Below, one piece after another: positions 1-8,702 of a stretch of 55,476 nt of DNA. Made by a program: the position numbers and the translations under genes. The notes under the pieces were generated by a model. It did no database searches and was not told the DNA's origin. It saw only the letters and a list, made by a program, of their open reading frames with translations. The first letter of the stretch is position 1; every line of letters starts with the position of its first letter. Source of the DNA: Candidatus Poribacteria bacterium (GTDB taxonomy: Bacteria; Poribacteria; WGA-4E; WGA-3G); NCBI GenBank assembly GCA_021295715.1, contig JAGWBV010000050.1:1-55476 (forward strand), written 5' to 3'.

Positions 1-1657
1 CAACCAACAACTTACGGAGGTTCCCGACTCCCCATCTATAAGATATTCCGAATACACCTACAAGGAGAACTACCAACCCGACAAACGCAATAACACTTTC
101 CGTATACCACGCTATTACCGGCGCGAGGACAAGTGTCACATCAATAATGAGCGTCACCGTGAACGTTAAAACCCGCAAGATCGGCTTCGGCTGATGTGTC
201 AATTCCGCCATCCATGACAAAGTTCCAATCGCTGTATTCAAGGCACATGCTGTCGGGAGCGTTAAGATCGGCGTTAGTATCACCGGCATCCAAGCCCCCC
301 TTGGAATTCGCAACAGGGAAACAGCAAATAGAGACCAGAATTCAGCATAAATCAACGCGCAGAGAAGCGCAGTCAGGAATTTACTCGTGAATACTAACTT
401 CGGCGTAACAGGGGATGCTTTCAGCATCCACCATGTCTTTGCTTCATCTCGAAGACCGTTACAACTGATACCATAGGTAATAAGCATACTATAAAGAACT
501 ATCTGCACAGTGAGAACCAGCCCAGCATTCGTATCCGCACTACCCTCTTGCGCGAGTAAGATAGCGATGTGAATTACCAGAAACAGTGTAAGCATCACAA
601 TAGCAATTAGCCGTCCACTGTGCCTCACGAAAATTAGAAAGTCCTTTAGCATCATAGATCGCATCTTACCACGTCCGAACGTCTGCCGTATGCGTTCCAA
701 ACGCGATCCGTTAGATGAGCGCAAGCCTATAGAGCCTTGTGGGACAATAGTGCTCCGCACGGGTTTCCGCTTGGAAACCTTCAACTGCCGAATATTCTCC
801 CAACCGCGCTGATAAATCAGTTGTGCGACAAGCGTTGCCACTCCGGCAGCGGCGAAACTTCCGCCGAAACCTCCCAATGCCCATCTCAACCGAACACCTA
901 TTGTGGATTCCGTCACCCAACTCAACAGAAGTTTCCCAATCCACTCGTGCGGATACCACGAAGCCGTCGCATCCGTCGTTCTCTCGGAAGCCCAATTGAG
1001 CAATAGTTGCTTTATATGGATCGGTTCAAACTCGAAAAACAGTGTCAACGATAACAGAAAACCTACCGTTACGCCGATTGCAGTACCGAGCACCTTGAGT
1101 GTCGCGAGGAGCCACCCAGACGAAAAGAAACGTGCGATCAACATCACGCTGATGGTGACATAACCGGCGATCATTATTAGAAGACACAAGCACACTGGAA
1201 ATAGCACGGCATAGAAATGCCAGGGTAATTCAAATATCAGACCGAAGGCTACCCATGGAGGTCCCAGAAAACAGAGGATACTCAGAAAGCGCGTGATAGT
1301 GAGATGAATGAGCTTATATCCGAAAATCGCGACCGGTTGAACCGGTGCCGCGTGTAACAATGTGGTGTCCGGTGCTTCGTACAGATTTTTCAGCGAACTC
1401 TCCATCAATTCCTTGGCAACGACGATAATCCCAAAGACCATGAACCCATTAATTACACCCAGTAGAAGCGTTGGTTCTGCCTCAGTAAGCCGTAAATGCG
1501 TGAAAAGGGAGTTACCTAACACCGATAGGGCAACGATAAAGACGAGATAGCCTACGCCCTTTAAAGCGGCTTTCCGCCACGCTTCCCGATCGCCCCTAAA
1601 ACCATTCAACCACCCTTGCAAATCCGCTCTTAGCAGAATTATCACATTTTTTAACAT
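1..1657 (-). CDS. ABC-2-type exporter permease, partial (runs off the left edge)
   Basis: An uninterrupted minus-strand reading frame begins with ATG at 1657, three bases after the stop of the ATPase gene, and is still open at base 1 (about 552 codons seen). Translation shows repeated hydrophobic stretches (for example around YLVFIVALSVLG, ILCFLGPPWVAFGLIF, LLIMIAGYVTISVMLIA and LVLTVQIVLYSMLIT) separated by charged loops, as in large multi-spanning permeases of ABC exporters. Tight coupling to the ATPase supports a two-gene exporter operon. The substrate cannot be told from sequence. The C-terminus is missing because of the window edge, not because of a visible break. Confidence 0.75.
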   Translation of the reverse strand, partial: MLKNVIILLRADLQGWLNGFRGDREAWRKAALKGVGYLVFIVALSVLGNSLFTHLRLTEAEPTLLLGVINGFMVFGIIVVAKELMESSLKNLYEAPDTTLLHAAPVQPVAIFGYKLIHLTITRFLSILCFLGPPWVAFGLIFELPWHFYAVLFPVCLCLLIMIAGYVTISVMLIARFFSSGWLLATLKVLGTAIGVTVGFLLSLTLFFEFEPIHIKQLLLNWASERTTDATASWYPHEWIGKLLLSWVTESTIGVRLRWALGGFGGSFAAAGVATLVAQLIYQRGWENIRQLKVSKRKPVRSTIVPQGSIGLRSSNGSRLERIRQTFGRGKMRSMMLKDFLIFVRHSGRLIAIVMLTLFLVIHIAILLAQEGSADTNAGLVLTVQIVLYSMLITYGISCNGLRDEAKTWWMLKASPVTPKLVFTSKFLTALLCALIYAEFWSLFAVSLLRIPRGAWMPVILTPILTLPTACALNTAIGTLSWMAELTHQPKPILRVLTFTVTLIIDVTLVLAPVIAWYTESVIAFVGLVVLLVGVFGISYRWGVGNLRKLLV

Positions 1658-1660
1658 TTT

Positions 1661-2425
1661 TTAACTATTGGCTTCTGCCGTAAGATCGAGGAAAATATCC
1701 TCAAGCGTCTCTGTCCCGTCCTGACTGCCATTGACAGGTCGTCCGTGGCACCCCTGCTGTTTCTGCTGCAATTCCGCAAGGGTCCCGACAGCCATCAGTT
1801 GCCCCTTACTGATAATACCAACTCTATCGCAAATACGTTCGGCAATTTCCAGAATGTGTGTCGTCATAAACACAGTAGATCCCTGCTCACAACGTTCTCG
1901 CAAGATTTCCCTGACAGTGCGGGCACTCCTCGGATCCAAGCCACTAGTCGGTTCATCAAGGAAAAGAATTTGCGGATGATGCACAAGGACCGAGATGAGC
2001 AGGATTTTCTTTTGCATGCCGTAAGAATATCCCTTGATTTGATCGTCAGCAGCATCGGTAAGTTCGAGTTGCTCAAGTAGCACACCCATCTCATTTTCGG
2101 CTTGCCCCGGCGGCACTTCATATAAGTCCGATATCATCCGGACAAACTGTTTACCACTCAATGCTTCATACAGTTGAGGCGTATCGGGCATCAGTCCAAG
2201 AATCGCTTTCGCCTGTAAACTCTGCTTCTGAATGTCATAACCGCCAAGGGTTGCAGTGCCAGAGGTCGGACGGAGCAAACCGGTGAGAATATTGATGGTC
2301 GTCGTTTTTCCCGCTCCATTAGGTCCAAGGAACCCGAATATTTCACCGGCCTCTACCGAAAGTGTCAATGCATCCACAGCACACAATTTACCGAAATATT
2401 TCGTCAAACTTAAGGTTTTAATCAT
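1661..2425 (-). CDS. ABC transporter ATP-binding protein
   Basis: ATPase of an ABC-2-type exporter; it hydrolyses ATP at the inner membrane to drive the adjoining permease. Visible motifs are Walker A (GPNGAGKTTT), a Q-loop region, a signature-like YSYGMQKKI, Walker B (ILFLDEPTSGLDP) and the H-loop (MTTHILEIAER). About 254 residues from the chosen ATG at 2425 (MIKTLSLTKYFGK), where the family normally starts; an in-frame extension to 2485 encodes only spacer sequence including a GGGTTGC palindrome. The last residues are followed within three bases by the permease ATG, so the two are probably translationally coupled. Confidence 0.93.
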   Translation of the reverse strand: MIKTLSLTKYFGKLCAVDALTLSVEAGEIFGFLGPNGAGKTTTINILTGLLRPTSGTATLGGYDIQKQSLQAKAILGLMPDTPQLYEALSGKQFVRMISDLYEVPPGQAENEMGVLLEQLELTDAADDQIKGYSYGMQKKILLISVLVHHPQILFLDEPTSGLDPRSARTVREILRERCEQGSTVFMTTHILEIAERICDRVGIISKGQLMAVGTLAELQQKQQGCHGRPVNGSQDGTETLEDIFLDLTAEANS

Positions 2426-2439
2426 TTGTTTATAGTTTA

Positions 2440-2456
2440 GGGTTGCGTAGCAACCC
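2440..2456. repeat. perfect short palindrome GGGTTGC-gta-GCAACCC
   Basis: A 7-bp perfect inverted repeat with a 3-base loop lies in the spacer between the PspA-like gene and the ATPase gene. It could be a transcriptional pause or weak terminator hairpin, but no T-run follows it on either strand. Function unknown. Confidence 0.5.
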
Positions 2457-2494
2457 GCACCGGCAACTGTCCCTCTGACGACCACTAAAAAAGG

Positions 2495-3160
2495 CTATTC
2501 ACAACGATCGCCTAAGACATCTCTTTTAAGTTCTGCCAGAGACTGGTCGAGGTTGGAACTATCCGCACCTTTTTTCACATTAGCGGCATCACTGCGATTT
2601 CGGTTTTTCCACATTTCTGCCTTTTTCTCCGTTGTTTTTAATTTTTCTTCAGACCGCGCCAAAGCAGTGGAGATCGCATTTTCCGCTGCCGCGATCAATT
2701 GATAGAGTTCCGAGCGCGTTTTTGCTTGTTTCTGACGGTGGAATAGATTCTCAGCGTGCTCCGCTGTGCTTTGGAACAGCTGATAAAATTCGTGAAGTGC
2801 TGTTTTGAGGGTCGTTACGACTGCCGCCTGAGCAGCAATTTGACGTTCATAACCATCTGCGAGGTTCAGGTAGTGTTGCCTGCGGTGTTGTGCCTCGCTT
2901 GCACGTGCTATATCCTGATTCTGTAAAGCAGCGTCAGCTTTTTCATCCCATACGTTCGCAGTATCAACAGCCTCCTGATAGGCGCGTTTGAGCGTCTCTT
3001 CATCTGCGATTGCTATTGCTACCAGATCTTTTGCCTCATCAAGTCGCACTTTCATGTCAACGATGATTTTATCAAGCATCGATTCGCCACCGTCCACTGC
3101 TTCCAGAAATTGGTTTATATTTTCTCGAACCTGTTCTGAAATTTCCTTAAGCGTTTTCAT
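2495..3160 (-). CDS. PspA/IM30-family coiled-coil protein
   Basis: About 221 residues, almost entirely predicted helical and charged with heptad-like spacing, as in the phage shock protein A / IM30 (Vipp1) family, which bind and stabilise the cytoplasmic membrane. The N-terminal LKEISEQVRENINQFLEA and the downstream acidic and basic helices fit the family; length is typical (220-230). The start at 3160 is chosen over an ATG 15 bases upstream because GGAGG stands eight to nine bases before it. The gene precedes the ABC exporter genes in the same direction, with about 70 bases between, which may link it to envelope stress. Confidence 0.8.
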   Translation of the reverse strand: MKTLKEISEQVRENINQFLEAVDGGESMLDKIIVDMKVRLDEAKDLVAIAIADEETLKRAYQEAVDTANVWDEKADAALQNQDIARASEAQHRRQHYLNLADGYERQIAAQAAVVTTLKTALHEFYQLFQSTAEHAENLFHRQKQAKTRSELYQLIAAAENAISTALARSEEKLKTTEKKAEMWKNRNRSDAANVKKGADSSNLDQSLAELKRDVLGDRCE

Positions 3161-3357
3161 TATCGTCGCCTCCATCGTTCATTATATCCAGTTCACCGAC
3201 GAAAATCAAGCGGAAACTTCTATCTTTATCAAGATCCAGACCCGTTCGCACCTATCGTCACAATGTGGAACTTACTCTTATTAGAACACAGACCTTCAAA
3301 AAGATAGTGAAAGAAAAAATTTCTGACTTTTGGACGGAATGCGAAAATCAGATACCG

Positions 3358-4239
3358 TTATTTTATTTGACGCTGGCACAATGCCGCATAATCAGTATTG
3401 ACGAGTTCGACACCATAACGAGCCATTCTATCCATGATTAGGCGGATTGCGGGCATATTATCATCGATTAAAATTGAGGAGCAGCCGTGTAGTGCTGCAG
3501 CTTCACCGAATGTGCCGCTGCCAGCAAAAAAATCTAAAAGGGTATCACCGGACGATGAATGCACCTTGACAACACGATTGAGAATCCCGAGTGGTTTCTG
3601 TGTTGGATAGCCCGTCTTCTCATTACCATTGGTGCTAACAATGGTATGCCACCAGACATCGGTTGGCGTTTTACCTCGCGCCGCCTTCGCTTTGCCGACT
3701 AATCCAGGTGCCATATACGGAATTCTGTCCATCTCATCGAAATTAAAGGTGTAGTGCTCAGGCGTTTTAGCATACCATAAAATATTATCGTGTTTGGCGG
3801 GCCACCTCGACTTGGGTCTCCCACCGTAATCGTAAGCCCAAATAATCTCATTGACGAAAGATTCTCGCCCGAAAATCTCATCAAGCATCACTTTACAATA
3901 ATGCACCTCACGATAATCGATATGGAGGAAGAAACTACCGTTCGGATGAAGCACACGATACGCCTCTTCAAAACGAGGTCGCAAAAATTGTAAATAGGCA
4001 TCCGAACTCTCAAACCTATCAGTGTAGTGCGTGGTCTTTCCTTTGCGGGTGCGGTATGTCCTTCCTTGGAAGCCAACCCGATCACCATCGGCATCTGGTT
4101 CTACTTGGATCTCTGTCCGCTTTTGGCGTTTTCCCGTGTTAAACGGTGGATCAATATAAATCAGGTTGATACTTTCATCAGAAACATACTTCTGAAGAAT
4201 TTCAAGATTATCGCCATAATAAAGTTGATGCTTAGACAT
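3358..4239 (-). CDS. N6-adenine (or N4-cytosine) DNA methyltransferase
   Basis: Site-specific DNA methyltransferase that moves a methyl group from S-adenosylmethionine to an exocyclic base amine. Catalytic motif IV DPPFNTG lies near residue 31 and the SAM-binding motif DFFAGSGTFGEAA lies near the C-terminus; this order is that of the beta class (N6/N4). GYPTQKP just before motif I is also typical. The start at 4239 (MSKHQLYYGDN) has AGGAG five bases upstream; an upstream in-frame extension to 4350 reads through spacer and is rejected. No restriction endonuclease is seen beside it, so it may be an orphan methylase. Confidence 0.9.
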   Translation of the reverse strand: MSKHQLYYGDNLEILQKYVSDESINLIYIDPPFNTGKRQKRTEIQVEPDADGDRVGFQGRTYRTRKGKTTHYTDRFESSDAYLQFLRPRFEEAYRVLHPNGSFFLHIDYREVHYCKVMLDEIFGRESFVNEIIWAYDYGGRPKSRWPAKHDNILWYAKTPEHYTFNFDEMDRIPYMAPGLVGKAKAARGKTPTDVWWHTIVSTNGNEKTGYPTQKPLGILNRVVKVHSSSGDTLLDFFAGSGTFGEAAALHGCSSILIDDNMPAIRLIMDRMARYGVELVNTDYAALCQRQIK

Positions 4240-4301
4240 TGATCTCCTGTTCTTTACTAAAGTTTGGACAATTTTAAGAATTAAGATGCGAGAAAGCAGA
4301 A

Positions 4302-4364
4302 AAGCAGGTATCCTTTCATAAAACATATCCGTGTTTTGAAAGGAAGGCAAAAATGCACCTGCTT
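4302..4364 (+). promoter_or_regulatory. long hairpin enclosing the transposase start codon
   Basis: Two nested stems: an outer perfect 8-bp pair (AAGCAGGT at 4302-4309 with ACCTGCTT at 4357-4364) and an inner 12-bp pair (4312-4325 with 4332-4343, two bulged bases). The GGAAGG ribosome site and the ATG at 4353 lie within the fold. Such structures in insertion sequences are known to block translation on transcripts that enter from outside. Here it is read directly from sequence; the regulatory role is inference. Confidence 0.55.
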
Positions 4365-4760
4365 CTCCACTTAGAAAGTATTGTATCGGATTTTCGACAT
4401 TTATTCAATCAACAAAACTTTGTGCTGTTCCAAGCGTTCATCTATGGGTTTATTATCCATACAGGCGAGGGAACCTTGACACAGCTTTACCAGTTGGGTG
4501 TTTCACAGACGCGATATTGGTCTTTTCCAAAGTTCCTTTCTCGAGGGAAATGGGACGCAGATGCCGTTGCCGCACACCTCATCGGATCTATCCAACGCGT
4601 CTTTGACACGTGGGTTTATGTCTATGATGAGACCAAGGCCCTGAAGACCGGCAAAACCCAATGGGGGTTGCATTTTTTTCCCAACTTCAGTTATCAAAAG
4701 CATCGCGTGAATGCATCGAAGTTCCATTACGGGCATGAGTTTGGGGCCCTCGGTTTATGA
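4353..4760 (+). pseudogene. DDE transposase N-terminal fragment (IS4/IS701-like)
   Basis: 135 codons. The segment VYDETKALKTGKTQWGLHFF resembles the first catalytic Asp region of IS701/IS4-type DDE transposases, followed by a conserved-looking VNASKFHYGHEFGALGL, and then a stop. Full-length relatives are around 350-450 residues and the remaining acidic residues are missing, so this is a truncated remnant. Family assignment is from motif memory and only moderate. The fragment ends about 36 bases before the promoter of the UbiB-family gene. Confidence 0.55.
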
Positions 4761-4796
4761 TTATGTTCACGAATGTTTGTGCGCATGAAATTTTCC

Positions 4797-4825
4797 TTGA
4801 CTCCACACAATTTTTCGTGTAAAAT
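4797..4825 (+). promoter_or_regulatory. sigma70-like promoter of the ABC1/UbiB gene
   Basis: TTGACT at 4797-4802 and TAAAAT at 4820-4825 with a 17-base spacer, 45 bases upstream of the ATG at 4870. Confidence 0.65.
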
Positions 4826-4869
4826 TTCTAAGAGCGATATTGTCAGACTTATAAAGAGACGAAAACCTC

Positions 4870-6648
4870 ATGCGTATTCTGAATCTGAATCGTAAACTCA
4901 AAAGCGCGAAACGTCTGCCTGAGATCGTTAGCATCCTTGCGAGACACGGCTTCGGACATATCATCTCTCAAATTTTTGAGCGAGGACGGACACGTCGTTT
5001 CAGACTCAAAAGCATGTTCACACGAAAGGCGAGAGAAGATACCCACTCCGAGAAATCAAGATGGTGGGATTTCCGAAAGGCGAGAAAGGATTCAGATGAA
5101 AACACTTCAGGGACACCGCTATCTGTTCCAGAGCGTTTGCGGCTTGCGTTTGAGGAGTTGGGACCAACGTTCGTTAAATTAGGACAAGTTCTCAGCACCC
5201 GAGTGGACATTCTCTCTGAGCTCGTTGGACAAGAAGAAGCATTGGCGTGGAGCACGGAGTTCCAGAAATTGCAACGACACGCACAGTCGTTCGATTTCTC
5301 GGAGGTTCGCACCACCATTGAACAGGAATTCAAATTGCCGCTTGAGAAGGTCTTCTTAACCTATGAAGAACAACCACTTGCGGCGGCTTCAATTGCACAG
5401 GTGCACGCAGCAACGTTAGAGACAGGTGAGCCAGTAGTCGTTAAAGTCCAACGTCCACGCGTGGCAACGATCATTCAGACGGACCTCAACCTGTTGATGG
5501 AATTAGCAGAACGGCTTGAGAATCGAGACCCAGAGATGCATCTCTTCAAACCCACTGAACTTGTCCGAGAATTCTCACGCTCAATTCGGAAGGAGATCGA
5601 TTTTACAATCGAAGCCGCGAACACAGATGCTTTCCATCAGAGGTTCGCGACATCATCAAAGGTAAAAATTCCCAGAGTTTATTGGGAATTCACGAATCGT
5701 CGTGTTCTGACTTTGGAACGGATTGATGGTGTGCCAATCAACGCGATCGCCCAATTGGATGAGATGGGGTTCGATCGGGTGGAACTCGCAGAAACGCTCG
5801 TGGAAATGTTCTACACACAGGTACTGAGCGATGGATTTTTTCACGCGGATCCGCATCCGGGAAACATCTTCGTTTTAGAGGATGGACGGATCGGACTGGT
5901 AGACTTCGGCATGGTGGGTAGGATAAGTAACGATATGCTGCGGCATATCTGCAATTGGCTGAGTGCCGTTTTAACCAAAGACGCAGATGCAGTCGTTAGA
6001 AGCTACATCCGAATGGGTATTTTGGGGGATGAAACAGATATCGCAGCGTTAAAGTTAGAAATGAACGATTTTTTAGAGCGTCATTTCAATATGCCGCCGA
6101 GTAGACTTCGTCTCGGCGACGTAATCCACGAAATTTTCAATGCATCATTGCGTCATCAAATTCATGTGCCATCCGCCTTTTTAATGCTTGGCAAGACGGT
6201 CGCGACGGTTGAATCGGTTGTAATGAAACTGCATCCTGATTTTGATATTTTGAAATTCAGCCAACCGTATATTGCACAATTTCTCCTCCAAAATTTTGGA
6301 AGTAAACGGTGGGAGCGGCAGATAGCAGATTCCATGGAAGATTTTACGGAATTGGTCCGCGACACGCCTCTTCAACTGCACCGCATTTTGCAAAAATTAC
6401 AACGAGGTTCTCTTAAATTTGAGCTTGAACATCTAAGTCTTGAAGCCGTGATTAAAGTTTTCGACCGAGTCGTCAATCGGATCGCTTTTAGCCTTATCAT
6501 TGCTTCATTGATTGTAGGTTCGTCGATTATCTTACAAGTTGCTGAAATCTGGGAATGGAAGTTTTTTCTTGGGATTATGGGCTATCTGACTGCGACCTTT
6601 TTTGGATTCGGATTGGTAATCTCTATTTTGCGTTCGGGTCGCTTCTAA
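4870..6648 (+). CDS. ABC1/AarF/UbiB-family atypical kinase
   Basis: 592 residues, membrane-anchored ABC1 (COQ8/UbiB) family ATPase-kinase, usually tied to isoprenoid quinone biosynthesis. All family marks are visible: KxGQ (KLGQ, 103-106), the alanine-rich loop AAAS (171-174), the lysine of VVVKVQRP (K192), HADPHPGN (325-332) and DFG (345-347). Two hydrophobic segments close the C-terminus (about 540-590), as in UbiB. No ubi or men gene is next to it in this window. Start codon follows a clear TTGACT/TAAAAT promoter. Confidence 0.92.
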   Translation: MRILNLNRKLKSAKRLPEIVSILARHGFGHIISQIFERGRTRRFRLKSMFTRKAREDTHSEKSRWWDFRKARKDSDENTSGTPLSVPERLRLAFEELGPTFVKLGQVLSTRVDILSELVGQEEALAWSTEFQKLQRHAQSFDFSEVRTTIEQEFKLPLEKVFLTYEEQPLAAASIAQVHAATLETGEPVVVKVQRPRVATIIQTDLNLLMELAERLENRDPEMHLFKPTELVREFSRSIRKEIDFTIEAANTDAFHQRFATSSKVKIPRVYWEFTNRRVLTLERIDGVPINAIAQLDEMGFDRVELAETLVEMFYTQVLSDGFFHADPHPGNIFVLEDGRIGLVDFGMVGRISNDMLRHICNWLSAVLTKDADAVVRSYIRMGILGDETDIAALKLEMNDFLERHFNMPPSRLRLGDVIHEIFNASLRHQIHVPSAFLMLGKTVATVESVVMKLHPDFDILKFSQPYIAQFLLQNFGSKRWERQIADSMEDFTELVRDTPLQLHRILQKLQRGSLKFELEHLSLEAVIKVFDRVVNRIAFSLIIASLIVGSSIILQVAEIWEWKFFLGIMGYLTATFFGFGLVISILRSGRF

Positions 6649-6671
6649 ATAGTTATCAGCACGCTCACTAC

Positions 6672-6800
6672 ATTCGTTTTCAGACGAATTTTCTACGAAA
6701 ATCTTTTCAGTTTTCAGTGAAGAGGTTTTCATTCAACAGAAACCTCTTGTTACTGACCGCTGATGACTGACGGCTATTCTCGCTGATCACTGTTAACTGC
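6672..6800 (+). repeat. hairpins plus degenerate seven-base repeats after the UbiB gene
   Basis: ATTCGT-tttcag-ACGAAT followed by TTTT (6672-6693), then AAGAGGTTT...AAACCTCTT (9-bp stem, about 6720-6748), then degenerate CTGATGACTGACGGCT-type heptads to about 6800. The same block AACCTCTT + TACTGACTGCTGATCACTGA recurs near 24610, so this is a dispersed repeat; the first hairpin may also end transcription of the UbiB gene. Confidence 0.5.
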
Positions 6801-6840
6801 TCTCACTGCGAGGCATGATAAGTAATAAAAGGGATTGGTT

Positions 6841-7287
6841 ATGGCAATTTTACTCGGATTAGATGTCGGTGATACTCGGATTGGTGTTGCGCTCAGTGAC
6901 TCGCTTGGTGTTGCGGCACATCCACTGTGCACGCTAACCCGAAAAAATCGGCAGGTTGATTTAATTGCTATCTCGGATCTCGTTTCTATCCACAAGGTGG
7001 AATGTGTCGTGATCGGCTTGCCTATCTCTCTCGATGGTTCTATTGGTACGCAAGCGAAGAAGACTCAGAAGTTTGCACAACGTTTGGAGCACGTCATCGA
7101 CATTCCGATCAAATTTCAGGATGAACGTTTTACAACCGCTGAAGCAGAAGATATTTTGCGTGAACTTAACAAAGACGCAAAAGCACAAAAAGAAATTATT
7201 GATGAGGTAGCAGCGGTAATTATTCTCACAGACTATTTGAATAACGAGCGAGAGATGGATCCGACAGCATTTGCAGAGCATTCCTGA
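6841..7287 (+). CDS. ruvX: RuvX/YqgF-type Holliday junction resolvase
   Basis: About 148 residues of the RNase H-fold YqgF family, a putative Holliday junction resolvase also linked to pre-16S rRNA processing. Motifs: LGLDVGDTRIGVALSD near the N-terminus (first catalytic Asp), VVIGLPISLDGS, the conserved DERFTTAEAE and the C-terminal DEVAAVIILTDYL with the last acidic residue. Start taken at ATG 6841; an in-frame TTG at 6835 adds only two residues. It precedes mltG in the same direction, an arrangement common in other bacteria. Confidence 0.92.
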   Translation: MAILLGLDVGDTRIGVALSDSLGVAAHPLCTLTRKNRQVDLIAISDLVSIHKVECVVIGLPISLDGSIGTQAKKTQKFAQRLEHVIDIPIKFQDERFTTAEAEDILRELNKDAKAQKEIIDEVAAVIILTDYLNNEREMDPTAFAEHS

Positions 7288-7354
7288 TCTTCCATTCGGA
7301 TATGCTAAGGTGTTCCAGGGACGCCCAACAATTTTCTAACCAAGGGTCAAATGC

Positions 7355-7492
7355 TCATTGCTTCATGATGGTCTTTTCTAAGAAATGTAGGATAGCGTTC
7401 TCAGCAAAAACCGTGGTCCCACCGGTTACTGGAAAGAGATACTGCGGAAGGGCATCGGAATGCAGTGGAGCACAAGTTATAGGACTTATCAT
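7355..7492 (-). other. possible 45-codon gene remnant
   Basis: In the 225-base gap between ruvX and mltG the minus strand has a short frame starting MISPITCAPLHSDALPQ and ending FLEKTIMKQ. Its composition reads like a real protein tail rather than random sequence, but I do not recognise the family and no ribosome site is evident. It may be the C-terminal relic of a decayed gene. Confidence 0.2.
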
Positions 7493-7512
7493 TTAAAGAA
7501 TTATAAAGATAC

Positions 7513-8628
7513 ATGGAGCCTGCACAAAGAGAACCGAGAGCAGAAGGGTCTTCAGAAAGCCCAAACGGTCTTTCTTCATCTGCCCAATCACCAAGTCATC
7601 AAGATACCTCTCTCTCAACAACACGAACAATTAAGATAGGTATACTGACGCTCTGCTGTTTTGGTGCTCTCTGCCTGATCATCCTGTTGATAGGGGTATC
7701 CCTGACGCGACCGCCTACATCGTCAGAGGAAATTGTCAATTTTGACGTGCCAGCAGGGAGCAGTTCTCGGACAATAGCAAAGCGATTAACTGAACAAAAG
7801 TTGATCCGCAGCGAACTTGCCTTTCGTTTAGCTGTTCGATATAGAGGGACTGGTAAACGTCTACAAGCTGGAACCTATGTGTTACGACGGAACATGGCAC
7901 TGTGGGATCTACTGGATGAATTTGAAAAGGGGCAGGTTACGCTGGTTAGCTGGACGGTGCCAGAGGGTTTAACAACATCCGCCATTGCTGAACTTTGGGA
8001 AACGAGCGGTTTTGGCACAGCCGAGGCATTTCGGAAAGCCTCTGAATCCCAGCATTTGTTGGAGCAGTATGGGCTTACAGACAAAACTGTAGAGGGCTAT
8101 CTTTTTCCGAATACGTACAAATTCGCAAAAGGCACAACAACTGAGAAAGTTGTTGAGATGATGCTTGATGAATTTAAACAGCAGTGGACGGAAAAATTTG
8201 ACGAGGAGGCACAAAATTTAGGGCGTACCCGTCACGAAATCGTAACGCTTGCTTCTATCATTGAAAAAGAAGCACAATTTCGACTGGAACGTCCCCGTAT
8301 CTCAAGTGTCTTCCATAACCGGCTCACACGAAAGTGGAAACTTCAGGCAGATCCGACGGTGCTTTATGCCTTAGGAAACCCAGAAAGCCCCTTAACGAAA
8401 GCCGATTTACAGGTGGATTCGCCTTATAACACCTATAGATACAAGGGTTTACCCCCTGGTCCCATTGCAAATCCAGGTATTGATTCAATTGTAGCTGCAC
8501 TGCGTCCCGAAAAAACAGCCTATCTCTACTTCGTAGCGATAGGCGAAGGAAAGCACCACTTTTCAAAGACGCTTTCAGAACATAATAGAATGATACGAAA
8601 AACGCGGCGTGCTTCTCGTAAGCAGTAG
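7513..8628 (+). CDS. mltG: endolytic murein transglycosylase MltG
   Basis: 371 residues. YceG/MltG cleaves nascent peptidoglycan strands within the glycan chain and helps set glycan length at the inner membrane. A polar N-terminus is followed by one membrane span (about 38-60, ILTLCCFGALCLIILLIGV), a LysM-like region, then the catalytic domain with ASIIEKEAQ (catalytic Glu), FHNRL, LQADPTVLYALG, YNTYRYKGLPPGPIANPG and a C-terminal YFVAIGEGKHHFSKTLSEH. Length and order are normal for the family. No strong Shine-Dalgarno is visible before the ATG. Confidence 0.95.
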   Translation: MEPAQREPRAEGSSESPNGLSSSAQSPSHQDTSLSTTRTIKIGILTLCCFGALCLIILLIGVSLTRPPTSSEEIVNFDVPAGSSSRTIAKRLTEQKLIRSELAFRLAVRYRGTGKRLQAGTYVLRRNMALWDLLDEFEKGQVTLVSWTVPEGLTTSAIAELWETSGFGTAEAFRKASESQHLLEQYGLTDKTVEGYLFPNTYKFAKGTTTEKVVEMMLDEFKQQWTEKFDEEAQNLGRTRHEIVTLASIIEKEAQFRLERPRISSVFHNRLTRKWKLQADPTVLYALGNPESPLTKADLQVDSPYNTYRYKGLPPGPIANPGIDSIVAALRPEKTAYLYFVAIGEGKHHFSKTLSEHNRMIRKTRRASRKQ

Positions 8629-8702
8629 GTGTGTTTGATAACAACTATACATCTTCTCACTTAGAAGATTAAAACTCAAGCCACAGAAAGTGATAAAAGC
8701 AC

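Noticed and set aside
196-1550. Several short plus-strand frames at the left edge
   Set aside because: They are shadows of the minus-strand ABC permease, which is open across the whole interval.
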